A DNA stretch of 51,698 bases. Source: Candidatus Magasanikbacteria bacterium GW2011_GWC2_37_14. Lineage in GTDB: Bacteria > Patescibacteriota > Patescibacteriia > Magasanikbacterales > UBA922. The position numbers and the translations under genes were made by a program. Below, piece after piece: positions 30,299 to 41,003 of this stretch. Numbering within the stretch: position 1 is the first letter of the stretch; every line of letters begins with the position of its first letter. Location: the NCBI GenBank assembly GCA_000990355.1, contig LBSX01000009.1:1-51698 (forward strand), read 5' to 3'. The notes under the pieces were generated by a model. It was given only the letters and a program-made list of their open reading frames with translations, made no database searches and had not been told where the DNA came from.

Positions 30299-30661
30299 TT
30301 ATCGTTGGTGAGTGAGATAATTTTCTATGGTATAGAGTACAGCTTCAATGTTCTTTCTTACTTCAATTTCGGTAAATCTTAAGAATTTAATGTTTTTACT
30401 TTCTAGTATTTCTTGTCTTTGTTTATCATAGTCTGGTTTGTTGTCATGGCTAGCAAAGCCGTCTATTTCTATGGCTAATTGTAATTTTGGGCAGTAGAAA
30501 TCGACAATGTAATTGTGTATTGGTTTTTGACGATGAAAGTCATAACCTAACATTTGTTTATTTTTTAAATACTGCCACAGTATTACTTCTCCGAGTGTGG
30601 AGTGCTTACGTAACTCTTGTGCTTTTTGTTTTAGAGTTTGTTTATAGTTAATCACTGGCAT
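30299..30661 (-). CDS. DUF559/Vsr-like endonuclease-domain protein
   Basis: KAQELRKHSTLGEVILWQYLKNKQMLGYDFHRQKPIHNYIVDFYCPKLQLAIEIDGFASHD. Confidence 0.9.
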   Translation of the reverse strand: MPVINYKQTLKQKAQELRKHSTLGEVILWQYLKNKQMLGYDFHRQKPIHNYIVDFYCPKLQLAIEIDGFASHDNKPDYDKQRQEILESKNIKFLRFTEIEVRKNIEAVLYTIENYLTHQR

Positions 30662-30680
30662 ATTTAACAAACCATGGTTA

Positions 30681-30730
30681 CACACCCCGCCCCACTGCGA
30701 CGCGGGGCACCCCTCTCTAGAGGGGATTTA
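30681..30730. repeat. Right inverted-repeat arm flanking the DUF559 gene
   Basis: cacaccccg...cacccctctctagaggggattta. Confidence 0.95.
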
Positions 30731-30746
30731 CGACGACCTCCAAATT

Positions 30747-31505
30747 TTACCGAATCAACCCCAAATACCACTCCACAATTCTATTCCCCCACCACATCGC
30801 CACAAGGGTTCCAATAACCAAAAATGTTCCAAAAGGAATTTCACTGTTTGCTTGCTTTTTCTTTAATAATAACAGAATTACCCCAACAATACCACCCAAA
30901 ATATAGGCAATAAACAAAGCCAACAAAATATTGGGCCAACCGAGAATAACACCCATTAACACTCCAAGTATTATGTCTCCCCCACCAATCCAACGCCCAC
31001 GCGAAATTAAATACTGCAAAAGAAAGAATCCCCCACCAATTGCAACCGCAATTAGCATGTTTACAATACTAAATACCTCAAAAAAATAATTAAAATCAAA
31101 TAAAAAAATCACCAAAGGCCAAATGCTTAAATCCAAAATTTCTTGATACTTGTAATCATAAAGAAAAATAAAAGCCAAATCAAAAATAATTAACCACTGC
31201 ACCAACAAACTAATTAATATTTTTAAATCCGGATAACTGATAAATAAAGTTGGCACTAAAAATAGAATTCCCAAAGCCAATTCTACCAGTGGATATTGCC
31301 AAGAAATTTTATTGTGACAATTTCGACACTTGCCTTTTAAAAATAAAAAACTAAAAACTGGAATATTATCATACCAAATAATTTCTTTTTGACAATTTGG
31401 GCAAGCCGACCGGGTCCACAGTGATTTCTTTTCGTGGATACGATAAACAAGAGCATTCAAAAAACTACCAAAACACAGACCGATAATAAAAATATAGATT
31501 AACAT
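30747..31505 (-). CDS. pilD: Prepilin peptidase (A24)
   Basis: GSFLNALVYRI, CPNCQKEIIWYDNIPVFSFLFLKGKCRNCHNKISWQYPLVE, GGGDIILGVLMG. Confidence 0.95.
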   Translation of the reverse strand: MLIYIFIIGLCFGSFLNALVYRIHEKKSLWTRSACPNCQKEIIWYDNIPVFSFLFLKGKCRNCHNKISWQYPLVELALGILFLVPTLFISYPDLKILISLLVQWLIIFDLAFIFLYDYKYQEILDLSIWPLVIFLFDFNYFFEVFSIVNMLIAVAIGGGFFLLQYLISRGRWIGGGDIILGVLMGVILGWPNILLALFIAYILGGIVGVILLLLKKKQANSEIPFGTFLVIGTLVAMWWGNRIVEWYLGLIR

Positions 31506-31656
31506 AATAATTATGTACGAAATACGAAATGTACGAAAGTTCGAAAGACAAAAATTTTAGTATTTTCGCAATTTTCGAATTTCGTACATTTCTATTATAT
31601 CAAAAACACCTCCTGTTTGAAAGAGGTGTTTCATCGTAAATTCACGATTGTATTGA

Positions 31657-32085
31657 TTAGTCGGCAATACCTGAAGGAGTGACAGTGATACCTTCTGTTA
31701 AGCCATTAACTGTACCTTCTAAAGTAGCAGTAATAGAATAAGTAGTACCGTCGGCAGATGTATAAGCATAACTAGTAGTACCTGGGTCTGCAGGAACCAT
31801 TCCCATATAAGGAGTGGCACAACCAGTGGCAGCAAAACCGTCAGCATTTAAACAAGCATGATCAGTGTCTCCCAAAGTAACTGCTCCTGTAGGAGCTGGA
31901 TAAGCATTTTTATCGGTGTAATACAATTCCAAGGCAGTTTGAACCTGTTTAAGGTCGGACAAACGTTTAGAATCACGAGCTTTTAAACGAGCAGAGCCCA
32001 AAGCTACTACAGCCAAGGTGGATAACAAACCAATGATAGCAATAACTACCAATAATTCGATTAAAGTGAAACCTCTTTTTTTCAT
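31657..32085 (-). CDS. Type IV pilin-like / GspG-like prepilin
   Basis: MKKRGFTLIELLVVIAIIGLLSTLAVVALGSARLKARDSKRLSDLKQVQTALELYYTD. Confidence 0.95.
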   Translation of the reverse strand: MKKRGFTLIELLVVIAIIGLLSTLAVVALGSARLKARDSKRLSDLKQVQTALELYYTDKNAYPAPTGAVTLGDTDHACLNADGFAATGCATPYMGMVPADPGTTSYAYTSADGTTYSITATLEGTVNGLTEGITVTPSGIAD

Positions 32086-32126
32086 GTTTTCACCCCCTTT
32101 CTTTTTTTAAAATTTTTTTTAAAAAA

Positions 32127-32510
32127 TTAATTACCCAAAACTTTTCGTACTTTTTCTACAACTTCTGATGGTTTAAAATGAGCCTTAATTAAATAATCCA
32201 CAGCTCCCATTTGTAAACCTTTTTCTACATCGTCTTTTTGACCTAAATTGGTAAGTAAAATCACGGGAATATCTTTGGTACTTGGTTCTTTTTTTAAAGC
32301 TTCCAAAACCATAAAGCCATCCATTTTGGGTAAAAGAATATCTAACAGAATCACATCGGGAAGTTTTTTCTTAGCTTCATCTACTCCGGCTTCACCATTA
32401 TCGGCGGTAAATACTTTAAAACCTTCCATTTCAAATTTGGTTTTATAAATATTGGCTAAAAAATTATCATCTTCAACCAACAGTACATTATTCTTTTTTA
32501 TTTCAGTCAT
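32127..32510 (-). CDS. Single-domain response regulator
   Basis: VLLVEDDNFLANIYKTKFEMEGF, DVILLDILLPKMDGF, PVILLTNL. Confidence 0.93.
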   Translation of the reverse strand: MTEIKKNNVLLVEDDNFLANIYKTKFEMEGFKVFTADNGEAGVDEAKKKLPDVILLDILLPKMDGFMVLEALKKEPSTKDIPVILLTNLGQKDDVEKGLQMGAVDYLIKAHFKPSEVVEKVRKVLGN

Positions 32511-32551
32511 ATTGTTTTAATTATTATAACAAACTTTAAAATAAGCTTCAA

Positions 32552-33682
32552 CTAGTATATCATTCTCATACCCAATCCCAAAGCCACAGCCATCCGTGGA
32601 CCAATACTATCCAGAACTTTTTTTAATTCTTCCTGATACACCACTCTGGCCCAAGGATCACCAATAAAAACACGCATAGGAAATTTACTTTGAATTTCTT
32701 GCTGCAAAAAAGGTAAAACTGCCGACCCACCAGTAAGAATAATTTTTTCCGGGCGTTTGTTTTCATTACCGGTTTGATGTAAATACAAATCAAAGCTATA
32801 TTCGATTTCTTTTATAATAGGATTTAAAAATGCTGAAAAATCTTCGCTGTTAAACTTATTAGCGATATTTCTGGATAAATCAACTTTAATTTGTTGTACT
32901 GCTACTTTGTCTAAACCCAAAATACGCTGTAAAATTGCGTCTACAGTATTACCACCAACGGTAATGCTTCTGTGAGTAATGGGTAAGCTTTGTTCCGTAA
33001 TAAAAAAACTAGTACGTTCGGCACCAACGTCTACAATCATAGAAGTTGAGGTATCTCTACCCACCAAGGAACGCACCAAAGCAAAAGGTTCGGTTTCTAA
33101 TTCTTTTAATTGCAGACCGGCTTTTTGAAAAATTGCTGAATAAAAAGCCACTAACTCGCGTGGAGCAGCTGTAACCAAGACTCTTAAAAATTTTTCTTTC
33201 CCCTTCTCGGTCTCAAGACTGGGAATTAACTGGAATACTACCTGCATTTCTTCGATTGGCCGAGGAAGCATTTTTTTGATTTCGGCCATAACAATATGCT
33301 CTAATTCATTTTTTTCTACAACTGGTAAATTTACCACGGCATGAAAAACATATGATACTGGTAAACTAGCAACCGTGTTGGTAGTAGTAACTTTGGCTTT
33401 TTTAAGCAAAACCTTTAGAAGTTCGGCATACTGTGTTACCCGAGGGTCATCTAAGGTAGGAATGTTCTGTTCTTTTTTCTTTTCCGAAAAATTTTTATTT
33501 AAAAGCAAATCCTCGGCAGACTTTTCTTTGAATTCTGGAAGATGTATATCTAAACTTTGTTCGGCAATACCATAGGTCCACAATTCTGGCCTATTTTTTA
33601 CTTTATGAAGTTCAACTAATTTTATTCCGCCACTGCCAATATCTACACCTAAATATGATTCTGATTTAGAAAACAAAGACAT
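32552..33682 (-). CDS. pilM: Type IV pilus assembly protein PilM
   Basis: YLGVDIGSGGIKLVEL, MIVDVGAERTSFFI, KIILTGGSAVLPFLQQEI. Confidence 0.92.
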   Translation of the reverse strand: MSLFSKSESYLGVDIGSGGIKLVELHKVKNRPELWTYGIAEQSLDIHLPEFKEKSAEDLLLNKNFSEKKKEQNIPTLDDPRVTQYAELLKVLLKKAKVTTTNTVASLPVSYVFHAVVNLPVVEKNELEHIVMAEIKKMLPRPIEEMQVVFQLIPSLETEKGKEKFLRVLVTAAPRELVAFYSAIFQKAGLQLKELETEPFALVRSLVGRDTSTSMIVDVGAERTSFFITEQSLPITHRSITVGGNTVDAILQRILGLDKVAVQQIKVDLSRNIANKFNSEDFSAFLNPIIKEIEYSFDLYLHQTGNENKRPEKIILTGGSAVLPFLQQEIQSKFPMRVFIGDPWARVVYQEELKKVLDSIGPRMAVALGLGMRMIY

Positions 33683-33754
33683 AGTAAAAATATTATACCA
33701 CATTTTTAAATACACTACTAATATATCCACAAGGGAACAAGATATTCTTTGTTT

Positions 33755-33813
33755 TGTCATCCTGAATTTATTTCAGGATCCCAATGAGATGCTGAAATAA
33801 ATTCAGGATGACA
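33755..33813. repeat. 59-nt TGTCATCCTGAA palindromic repeat between pilM and cysS
   Basis: tgtcatcctgaatttatttcaggatcccaatgagatgctgaaataaattcaggatgaca. Confidence 0.95.
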
Positions 33814-33858
33814 ACAACGCTTTACTACTCTTTTAGAATCCGTTATAATATTAACACT

Positions 33859-35337
33859 ATGTTAAAAATTTATAACACACTTAATAAACAAATTGAGGAA
33901 TTCAAACCCGTCTACACTAGAGCTACGCCGGGCAAGCTCTTACAAAAAAAGATTGGACTATATACGTGCGGGCCAACTGTTTACAACTACGCTCATATTG
34001 GTAATTTGCGTACTTATGTTTTTGAAGACATTTTAAAAAGAGCATTAAAATATAATGGCTACAAAATTAACCATGTAATGAACATTACTGATGTGGGCCA
34101 CTTAACTTCGGATGCCGACGAGGGTGAAGATAAATTGGAAAAAGGTGCTAAACGCGAAAATAAAACAGTCTGGGAAATTGCCGAATTTTATACTAAAAAA
34201 TTTCAAGAAAATTTACTAGATTTAAACATACTAGAACCCGATGTTTGGTGCAAAGCTACCGACCATATTAAGGAACAAATTAAACTAGTACAAACTTTGA
34301 TAAACAAAGGCTATACTTATGAAACCAACGATGGCATATATTTTGATACTACCAAAGTGGCTGATTATGGCAAACTAGCTAATTTACAAAACCAAGAATT
34401 AAAAGCTGGCGCCCGTATTGAAATGGGTGAAAAGAAAAATCCCCATGATTTTGCTCTGTGGAAGTGGAGCGAGCGTCACAGCGAGCGACATCCTGAGCGA
34501 CCCGAGGGAGTCGAAGGATCCCCCACCAAGAAACGCCAAATGGAATGGCACGCTCCCTTCGGCACGGCTCAGGGCAAGTCTGGTCGTATGGGTTTTCCTG
34601 GCTGGCACATAGAATGTAGCGCCATGAGTATAAAATATTTGGGCGAACAATTCGATCTTCATTGTGGTGGCATTGACCATGTTTCTATTCACCATACCAA
34701 TGAAATTGCTCAATCTGAGGCTGTAACTGACAAAAAACCCTGGGTTAAGTACTGGCTACATGGAGAATTTTTGAATATGGGCTCAGATAAGATGTCTAAA
34801 GCTGGAGATAACTTTGTTACTTTGGATACTTTAAAAGAAAAAGGGATTTCTCCACTCGCCTATCGCTACTTATTATTACAAACACATTACCGCAAACAAT
34901 TAACTTTTTCTTGGGAAGCACTCGAAGCCGCACAAGCAGGTTTAGATCATCTATATGAAGAAGTTCTTAAAGTCCATAAAGTCCCAAAGTCCATAAAGTC
35001 CGAAGCAATAAGCGAAAAATTCCAAGAAGCAATTAACAACGACCTAGACACCCCCAAAGCTTTGGCAATTGTATGGGAAGCAATAAAAAATAAAGAAATT
35101 GATTACAAAACATTGTTAAAATTTGATAAAATATTGGGGCTCAATTTTAGCAATGTAACAATACAACAATCTAGCAATGAAATAATTCCAGATGAAATTA
35201 ATAAACTTTTAGATCTTCGCCAACAAGCCCGCGCCGAAAAAAACTGGGCAGAATCTGACAGATTGCGTGAAGAAATTACAAAACTTGGGTATGAAGTAGA
35301 AGATACTAATGAGGGACAAAAAATTACTAAAATTTAA
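33859..35337 (+). CDS. cysS: Cysteinyl-tRNA synthetase with in-frame repeat insertions
   Basis: [45 protein letters not shown]. Confidence 0.96.
   Translation: MLKIYNTLNKQIEEFKPVYTRATPGKLLQKKIGLYTCGPTVYNYAHIGNLRTYVFEDILKRALKYNGYKINHVMNITDVGHLTSDADEGEDKLEKGAKRENKTVWEIAEFYTKKFQENLLDLNILEPDVWCKATDHIKEQIKLVQTLINKGYTYETNDGIYFDTTKVADYGKLANLQNQELKAGARIEMGEKKNPHDFALWKWSERHSERHPERPEGVEGSPTKKRQMEWHAPFGTAQGKSGRMGFPGWHIECSAMSIKYLGEQFDLHCGGIDHVSIHHTNEIAQSEAVTDKKPWVKYWLHGEFLNMGSDKMSKAGDNFVTLDTLKEKGISPLAYRYLLLQTHYRKQLTFSWEALEAAQAGLDHLYEEVLKVHKVPKSIKSEAISEKFQEAINNDLDTPKALAIVWEAIKNKEIDYKTLLKFDKILGLNFSNVTIQQSSNEIIPDEINKLLDLRQQARAEKNWAESDRLREEITKLGYEVEDTNEGQKITKI
34471..34585. repeat. Repeat-derived insertions in cysS
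   Basis: gcgacatcctgagcgacccgagggagtcgaaggatccccc and cccttcggcacggctcagggcaag immediately before [10 protein letters not shown]. Confidence 0.75.
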
Positions 35338-35363
35338 TTTTTAAATCATTTTATATAAAAGAT

Positions 35364-36005
35364 ATGACCAACAAAGCCAAAGGGATACTTTTTTTGGTAG
35401 GACCAATAGTTTTATTAGCGGTAATATTAATGGGATATGCCATAAGCAGTTTTGTAATGGCACAAAGTTATCGCCAAGAAATTTTACAAACAACCAATTC
35501 CACAACTACTTTTGGCTTAAACAATCCCAACGAATTAGGTTTGGCTAAACATGACTTAAGAACTACTACAGCTAGTATTATAAGAGTTTCACTTGGTTTC
35601 TTGGGAATTATTGCTGTCCTCTTGATTTTTGTCGGAATTCCTTTGGGAATTTACTTCTTATCCAAAAAAGACTTAACTGAGAACAACCTTTCTGCTTTAC
35701 AAAACGATGATAAATATAAAAACTTAACTCCAGAACAAATTACTTATATCCACAAATTTTCCTGGGGAGCTTTTATTGCATCGGGAATTTGGCCTTGGGG
35801 TAACAAACTTTATCTTTGGGGAATTTTGGCTTTTATTCCTTTAATTGGTATTTATGTTTGGATTAGATTGGCAATAGAAGGTAGAAAACTTGCTTGGGAA
35901 CAAGGTGGTTGGACAAATTTTGAACAATTTAAAAATCGCCAAAAAATCATGGCTTGGATAATTCTAGCAATCATAATTTTAGCTTTTTTAGGAAATTTAA
36001 GTTAA
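35364..36005 (+). CDS. Membrane protein of unknown function
   Basis: Clean ORF with hydrophobic segments (ILFLVGPIVLLAVILMGYAI...). Confidence 0.65.
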   Translation: MTNKAKGILFLVGPIVLLAVILMGYAISSFVMAQSYRQEILQTTNSTTTFGLNNPNELGLAKHDLRTTTASIIRVSLGFLGIIAVLLIFVGIPLGIYFLSKKDLTENNLSALQNDDKYKNLTPEQITYIHKFSWGAFIASGIWPWGNKLYLWGILAFIPLIGIYVWIRLAIEGRKLAWEQGGWTNFEQFKNRQKIMAWIILAIIILAFLGNLS

Positions 36006-36106
36006 TATATGTTATCAACAAGGGCTAGAAATAGCCCTTTTTTATTTTTTCTGGTATAATATGTTTGTATAAAAAACAACGGAAAAAATTTTCCGCATTT
36101 TCTGCT

Positions 36107-36640
36107 ATGACCAACAATTTTCCTCCCTTGCCAACCGAAATTCCTGGCTTTAACCCGACAGAAAACAAAACAAATAATTTGCCACAAACTCCAGAAACAA
36201 CTAGTGTTGAATCTTTGGCACCCGAAAAACAACCAGAAAATCCAGAACAAAAACCAATTATTCAAGAACAAGAAAACAATTTTTTGGAAGAAGCAATTGG
36301 CGGTCTTAAACAACGTTTAAAAACTAGCAAAAAAACCAAACAAATTCCCCAAGTAAAAGATCCCATTACCATTGATATCGAAAAAATAATGGAACAAGAG
36401 CTAACTGATGCTTACAAAGAACTTACCCCAGCTCAACAACAAGCTTTTAAAATAAAAGGTGAAGAAACTGCCTGGGAAATTAGAGCCTTACTCAAACAAA
36501 CTCATGTACAAATCAAAAAAGTATTTCGTTTGCTTTTGGAATGGTTAAAAATGTTGCCTGGAATAAACCGTTTCTTTTTGGAACAAGAAGCCAAAATAAA
36601 AACCGACAAAATTATTTCTCTTAAAGAAAAACACAAATAA
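36107..36640 (+). CDS. Hypothetical protein upstream of the VirB4/TraC-like ATPase
   Basis: Clean ORF, Pro/Gln-rich N-terminus. Confidence 0.65.
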   Translation: MTNNFPPLPTEIPGFNPTENKTNNLPQTPETTSVESLAPEKQPENPEQKPIIQEQENNFLEEAIGGLKQRLKTSKKTKQIPQVKDPITIDIEKIMEQELTDAYKELTPAQQQAFKIKGEETAWEIRALLKQTHVQIKKVFRLLLEWLKMLPGINRFFLEQEAKIKTDKIISLKEKHK

Positions 36641-36644
36641 AATT

Positions 36645-39224
36645 ATGACCATTTTGCAACTTGGTCCTGCTTATTTTCCAGCATACTCACCTGCTTCCCC
36701 ATCACTATTCCAAAGTGACATGTTTTTAAACTTTATTTTGGTAGTAATTGGCTTAGCTATTATTACGGCTATTTTATTTTTATTAAAAGCAATCTTACGT
36801 TCTAATTTAAAAGAAACAGAAGCTTTTCACCGCATAGTTTTACAAATTATTGTACCCCGCGAAAGAAAATCCGAAGGACAAGGCAACCAAAACAACCAAG
36901 AAGAAAGATTGGAACAAGTAAAAGAAGAAATTGGCATTACCGAAACCTTTTTTTCGGCAATTGCTGGCTTACACGCTCAAAAAGGCCTGTTGCATTGGTT
37001 ACGCGGACGCAATGATCATTTTGCTTGTGAAATTGTTTCACATAAAAATTTAATTACTTTTTATGTGGCGGTACCAAAAAAATTACAACCTTTTATCGAA
37101 CAACAGATTCATGCCCAATACCCTTATGCCCAAATAGAACAGATGACTGATTATAATATTTTTACCGAAAAAAGCACTATTGTCGGCGCTTATTTAAAAG
37201 ACAAACAAAAACACATTTTTCCCTTTAAAACGTACAAAAAAATGGATTCTGACCCGCTCATGCCCTTGCTTAACGTTTTATCAAAAACTCAAGAAAACAA
37301 CAGTTCCTTAGCTATTCAATACGTCCTTCGTCCGGCACATCATCGTTGGCGCCGCAAAGGAGCACGAATTGTGCGCGAAGTAAAAAAAGGCGAAAAATTT
37401 GAACACATTGCCCATCATAGCATTTTTACTTTAGAACTTTTAAAATCTTTAAAAACTTTAGGGAGCATGTTTAGTGACAACAAAAATAAAAAAGAAGATC
37501 ATCACTATCAACTAACTTCCATGGAAGAAGAGATGCTTAAAGGTATTGAAGAAAAACTATCCAAAGGTGGACTGGATGTAAATATTCGACTTTTGAGTGC
37601 TTCGGATGATGGTGAAATTGCCAAAATGAATTTGGATAATTTGGTAAATTCTTATTCTCAATACAATTTGTATCGTTATGGCAATGAATTTTTTGCGGCC
37701 GTACCAAAAAATCAAAGTAAACTGATTCGTGATTTTATTTACCGTTCTTATGTAGACAACAAACGTTTAATATTTAATACCGAGGAAATGGCCAGTTTTT
37801 GGCATTTACCATTACACTCTACCGAAGCCCCAAATATTAAATGGCTAATGGGCCGTAATGCTCCTCCCCCACCAAATTTGCCAAGCACTGGCTTGCTCTT
37901 GGGCTATGTAGATTATCGCGGACACAAAGTGAATGTACACATGAACCCCGAAGATCGCCGTCGACATCTTTATACTATTGGTAAATCTGGTGGCGGTAAA
38001 TCGGTATTTATTTCTGGTTTGGCTATCCAAGATATTGTGGCTGGTCATGGTGTGTGTGTAGTAGACCCGCATGGTGATTTGGTGGAATATATTTTACAAC
38101 ACATTCCCAAAGAACGTGCCGATGATGTAATTATTTTTGATCCTTCGGATACTGCACGACCAGTTGGTTTAAACATGCTCGAAGCCAAAAGTGAAGATCA
38201 AAAAGATTTTGCCGTACAAGAAATGATTTCTATTTTTTATAAATTATTTCCTCCAGAAATGATTGGGCCAATGTTTGAACACCAAATGCGCAATGTAATG
38301 CTTACTTTAATGGCTGACATTCAAAACCCAGGCACAATTATTGATATTCCTCGCATGTTTACCGATGATGATTATGTGAAAATTTATTTAAAAAAATTAA
38401 AAGATCCAGTAGTGCGCGCTTTTTGGGAAAAAGAAATGGCCAAAACTTCTGATTTTCACAAATCAGAAATGTTGGGTTACTTAATTTCCAAAGTTGGACG
38501 TTTTGTGGAAAATGATATGATGCGTAATATTATGGGCCAACAACAGTCTGGTTTTAATTTCCGCGATATAATGGACAACCAAAAAATATTACTCGTTAAT
38601 TTGGCCAAAGGTAAGACTGGTGAAGTAAATGCCAAACTTTTGGGTTTAATTGTGGTAGCCAAATTACAAATGGCTGCCATGGGTCGCGCTGATTTACCCG
38701 AAGACCAACGTAAAGATTTTTTCCTCTATATCGACGAGTTCCAAAACTTTGTGACTGATTCTATTGCTACAATTTTGTCCGAAGCGCGTAAATACCGTTT
38801 AGATCTTATTATTGCTCACCAATATATGGCTCAACTTATGGACGACAAAGGCAAATCCCCTATTCGCGACGCTGTGCTTGGTAATGCTGGTACCATTCTT
38901 TCGGCCCGTATTGGCCCCGATGATGCCGAGGTCTTGGCCAAAGAATTTGCTCCCACTTTTGGCTCATACGATTTGTTAAATGCGCCAGAATTTTCTTGGT
39001 ATACCAAACTTTTAATCAACAATACTGCTTCCAAACCATTTTTAATGAAATCTTTTCCACCCAAAGTTGGCAACAAAGAATTGGCAGCCGCAATCAAAGA
39101 ATTATCAAGACTTAAATATGGTCGTGATAAAACAATTGTCGAAGCCGAAATTATGGAACGCACGAAACTTGGAGTAAGTGTAAGTGAAGGCAACAAAGCC
39201 GAGATGATAGAGGCGTCGTTGTAA
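36645..39224 (+). CDS. VirB4/TraC/DUF87-like secretion or conjugation ATPase
   Basis: LYTIGKSGGGKSVFISGLAIQDI Walker A, VCVVDPHGDLVEYIL, DFFLYIDEFQNFVTDSIATILSEARKYRLDLIIAHQYMAQL. Confidence 0.9.
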   Translation: MTILQLGPAYFPAYSPASPSLFQSDMFLNFILVVIGLAIITAILFLLKAILRSNLKETEAFHRIVLQIIVPRERKSEGQGNQNNQEERLEQVKEEIGITETFFSAIAGLHAQKGLLHWLRGRNDHFACEIVSHKNLITFYVAVPKKLQPFIEQQIHAQYPYAQIEQMTDYNIFTEKSTIVGAYLKDKQKHIFPFKTYKKMDSDPLMPLLNVLSKTQENNSSLAIQYVLRPAHHRWRRKGARIVREVKKGEKFEHIAHHSIFTLELLKSLKTLGSMFSDNKNKKEDHHYQLTSMEEEMLKGIEEKLSKGGLDVNIRLLSASDDGEIAKMNLDNLVNSYSQYNLYRYGNEFFAAVPKNQSKLIRDFIYRSYVDNKRLIFNTEEMASFWHLPLHSTEAPNIKWLMGRNAPPPPNLPSTGLLLGYVDYRGHKVNVHMNPEDRRRHLYTIGKSGGGKSVFISGLAIQDIVAGHGVCVVDPHGDLVEYILQHIPKERADDVIIFDPSDTARPVGLNMLEAKSEDQKDFAVQEMISIFYKLFPPEMIGPMFEHQMRNVMLTLMADIQNPGTIIDIPRMFTDDDYVKIYLKKLKDPVVRAFWEKEMAKTSDFHKSEMLGYLISKVGRFVENDMMRNIMGQQQSGFNFRDIMDNQKILLVNLAKGKTGEVNAKLLGLIVVAKLQMAAMGRADLPEDQRKDFFLYIDEFQNFVTDSIATILSEARKYRLDLIIAHQYMAQLMDDKGKSPIRDAVLGNAGTILSARIGPDDAEVLAKEFAPTFGSYDLLNAPEFSWYTKLLINNTASKPFLMKSFPPKVGNKELAAAIKELSRLKYGRDKTIVEAEIMERTKLGVSVSEGNKAEMIEASL

Positions 39225-39226
39225 TC

Positions 39227-39366
39227 TGTCACCCTGAACTAGTTTCAGGGTCTTTTCCAAAACACATTTTACTTAAAATTAATCTATATGAAAGATGCTG
39301 AAATAAAACTTGTCCTGAAGATCCTGAAATAAATTCAGGATGACACTTTCAGGATTCAGCATGACA
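39227..39366. repeat. Composite TGTCAnCCTGAA repeat
   Basis: tgtcaccctgaactagtttcagggtc...gatgctgaaataaaacttgtcctgaagatcctgaaataaattcaggatgacactttcaggattcagcatgaca. Confidence 0.9.
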
Positions 39367-39379
39367 ATAACAAAAAAAT

Positions 39380-40300
39380 ATGCTCAAAAAAAATCTACTT
39401 CGAACATTAATTATCATTTGTTTGTTTTTTTTAATAACCATTCCAGTTTTTGCCAGCAAATATGGTTTGGATGAAGCCGCGGCCGAAACCACACTTTCCA
39501 AAACACCACTTATTACTACCATTGGTAATGGTATTGCCACTGTTTTATCATTTTTAGGTATAGTATTTTTTGGCTTACTAATTTATGCTGGTTTTAATTG
39601 GATGACTGCCCGCGGTAATACCGAAAAATCTTCTTCGGCCTTAAACACTATAATTGATGCCTTAATTGGTATTATTATAATTCTTTCGGCTTATGTAGCC
39701 ACTAATTTTGTCTTTGACAGTCTTAAACCAGCTAATATCAGTATTCCAACCACAAGTTCTTGTACCGACAAAGGTCCAGGCTGGGCCTGTAGAAGTATCT
39801 TTAGTTGTGGTTTAGAGACAGCTACCACTGATGTTAATGAAGCTAGAAAAGTTTGCGAAACCAATAGTGATAAATGTGCTTTAAATCTTTGTGCTGGTGG
39901 CTTGGATAATGTGTGCTGTAATAGCGGTGCAGTTGTTCCAGTGCCAGATACTGAAACAAAATGTTATACAGATTGTGGTGCCAATTTTAATTCTTGTCTT
40001 GCTATCACTACCACCACTGATGGCCATATAACAGAACCAATGGATAAAGGATGTATGGGCGCAACTTTTACAGATGGTGATTGTCCAACTCCTTGTGGCG
40101 GATCTCAAAATTTAAAAGGGATTGGTGAACCATGTGAAGAAGAAACAGACTGTTATGATGAATTAAGTTGCCAAGCAAAATCACTTAACGGACCTAAGAC
40201 ATGTTTACAAATCTGCACTACGCCAACTGATTGTGTAAATGTAAGTTTAGGAACTTGTTCACTTAAAACTGAAAATGGTAATTTTTACTGTACAGAATAA
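39380..40300 (+). CDS. VirB2/TrbC-like pilin with Cys-rich C-terminal domain
   Basis: Two-TM VirB2-like region then a long Cys-rich extension. Confidence 0.75.
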   Translation: MLKKNLLRTLIIICLFFLITIPVFASKYGLDEAAAETTLSKTPLITTIGNGIATVLSFLGIVFFGLLIYAGFNWMTARGNTEKSSSALNTIIDALIGIIIILSAYVATNFVFDSLKPANISIPTTSSCTDKGPGWACRSIFSCGLETATTDVNEARKVCETNSDKCALNLCAGGLDNVCCNSGAVVPVPDTETKCYTDCGANFNSCLAITTTTDGHITEPMDKGCMGATFTDGDCPTPCGGSQNLKGIGEPCEEETDCYDELSCQAKSLNGPKTCLQICTTPTDCVNVSLGTCSLKTENGNFYCTE

Positions 40301-40324
40301 ATAATAAAAACCAAAACAAAAAAT

Positions 40325-40966
40325 ATGAATTCAATAAATGATCTTTTAAACCAAAAAGCCGATGACCTATTCATGAACACAGATGACATTGTAACAGATA
40401 ACATGAACACAGTTAATGATGATAACACTACCGATGTTAAAGAAGAACCTAAAACCGAAGAACCAGTAGATTGGCAGGCTTTAAAAACTACTATTTACCA
40501 AATAAAAGACCAGTTAGATAGTGTCTTGCGTTTGATAAACAAAAATTTGCCAACCAGTAATAAAAATACTGGTGACAAAATTGTTTTGGACAGTGGTGAA
40601 GCAATTATTGAAGGTGTATTTAATGGCGAAAAAATGGTTGGCCCTGATGGCAAAGAATACAGCATTCCACCAAACTATGCTAGTAAATCAAAACTAGTAG
40701 AGGGCGATATTATGAAATTAACAATTACTAAAAATGGTTCTTTTATCTTTAAACAAATTGGTCCCATTGCTCGTAAACAAATAGTTGGCGAATTAGTGGC
40801 CAATGCCGACGAAACGTGGGCCGTATTGGCTAATGGTAAAACCTACAAAGTCCTTACTGCTTCAATTACTTTTTACAAAGGTCAATCTGGCAATGAAGTA
40901 GCCATACTCTTGCCCGAAGAGGGCGAAAGTGACTGGGCAGCAGTGGATAATGTAATTAAGAAATAA
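40325..40966 (+). CDS. Hypothetical protein
   Basis: Clean ORF with GDKIVLDSGEAIIEGVFNGEKMVGPDGKEYSIPPNYASKSKLVEGDIMKL. Confidence 0.7.
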   Translation: MNSINDLLNQKADDLFMNTDDIVTDNMNTVNDDNTTDVKEEPKTEEPVDWQALKTTIYQIKDQLDSVLRLINKNLPTSNKNTGDKIVLDSGEAIIEGVFNGEKMVGPDGKEYSIPPNYASKSKLVEGDIMKLTITKNGSFIFKQIGPIARKQIVGELVANADETWAVLANGKTYKVLTASITFYKGQSGNEVAILLPEEGESDWAAVDNVIKK

Positions 40967-40996
40967 AAAACCCCGGGTTTATCCCGGGGTTTTAAT
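40967..40996. terminator. Bidirectional intrinsic terminator
   Basis: aaaaccccgggtttatcccggggtttt. Confidence 0.85.
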
Positions 40997-41003
40997 TCTG
41001 TAA

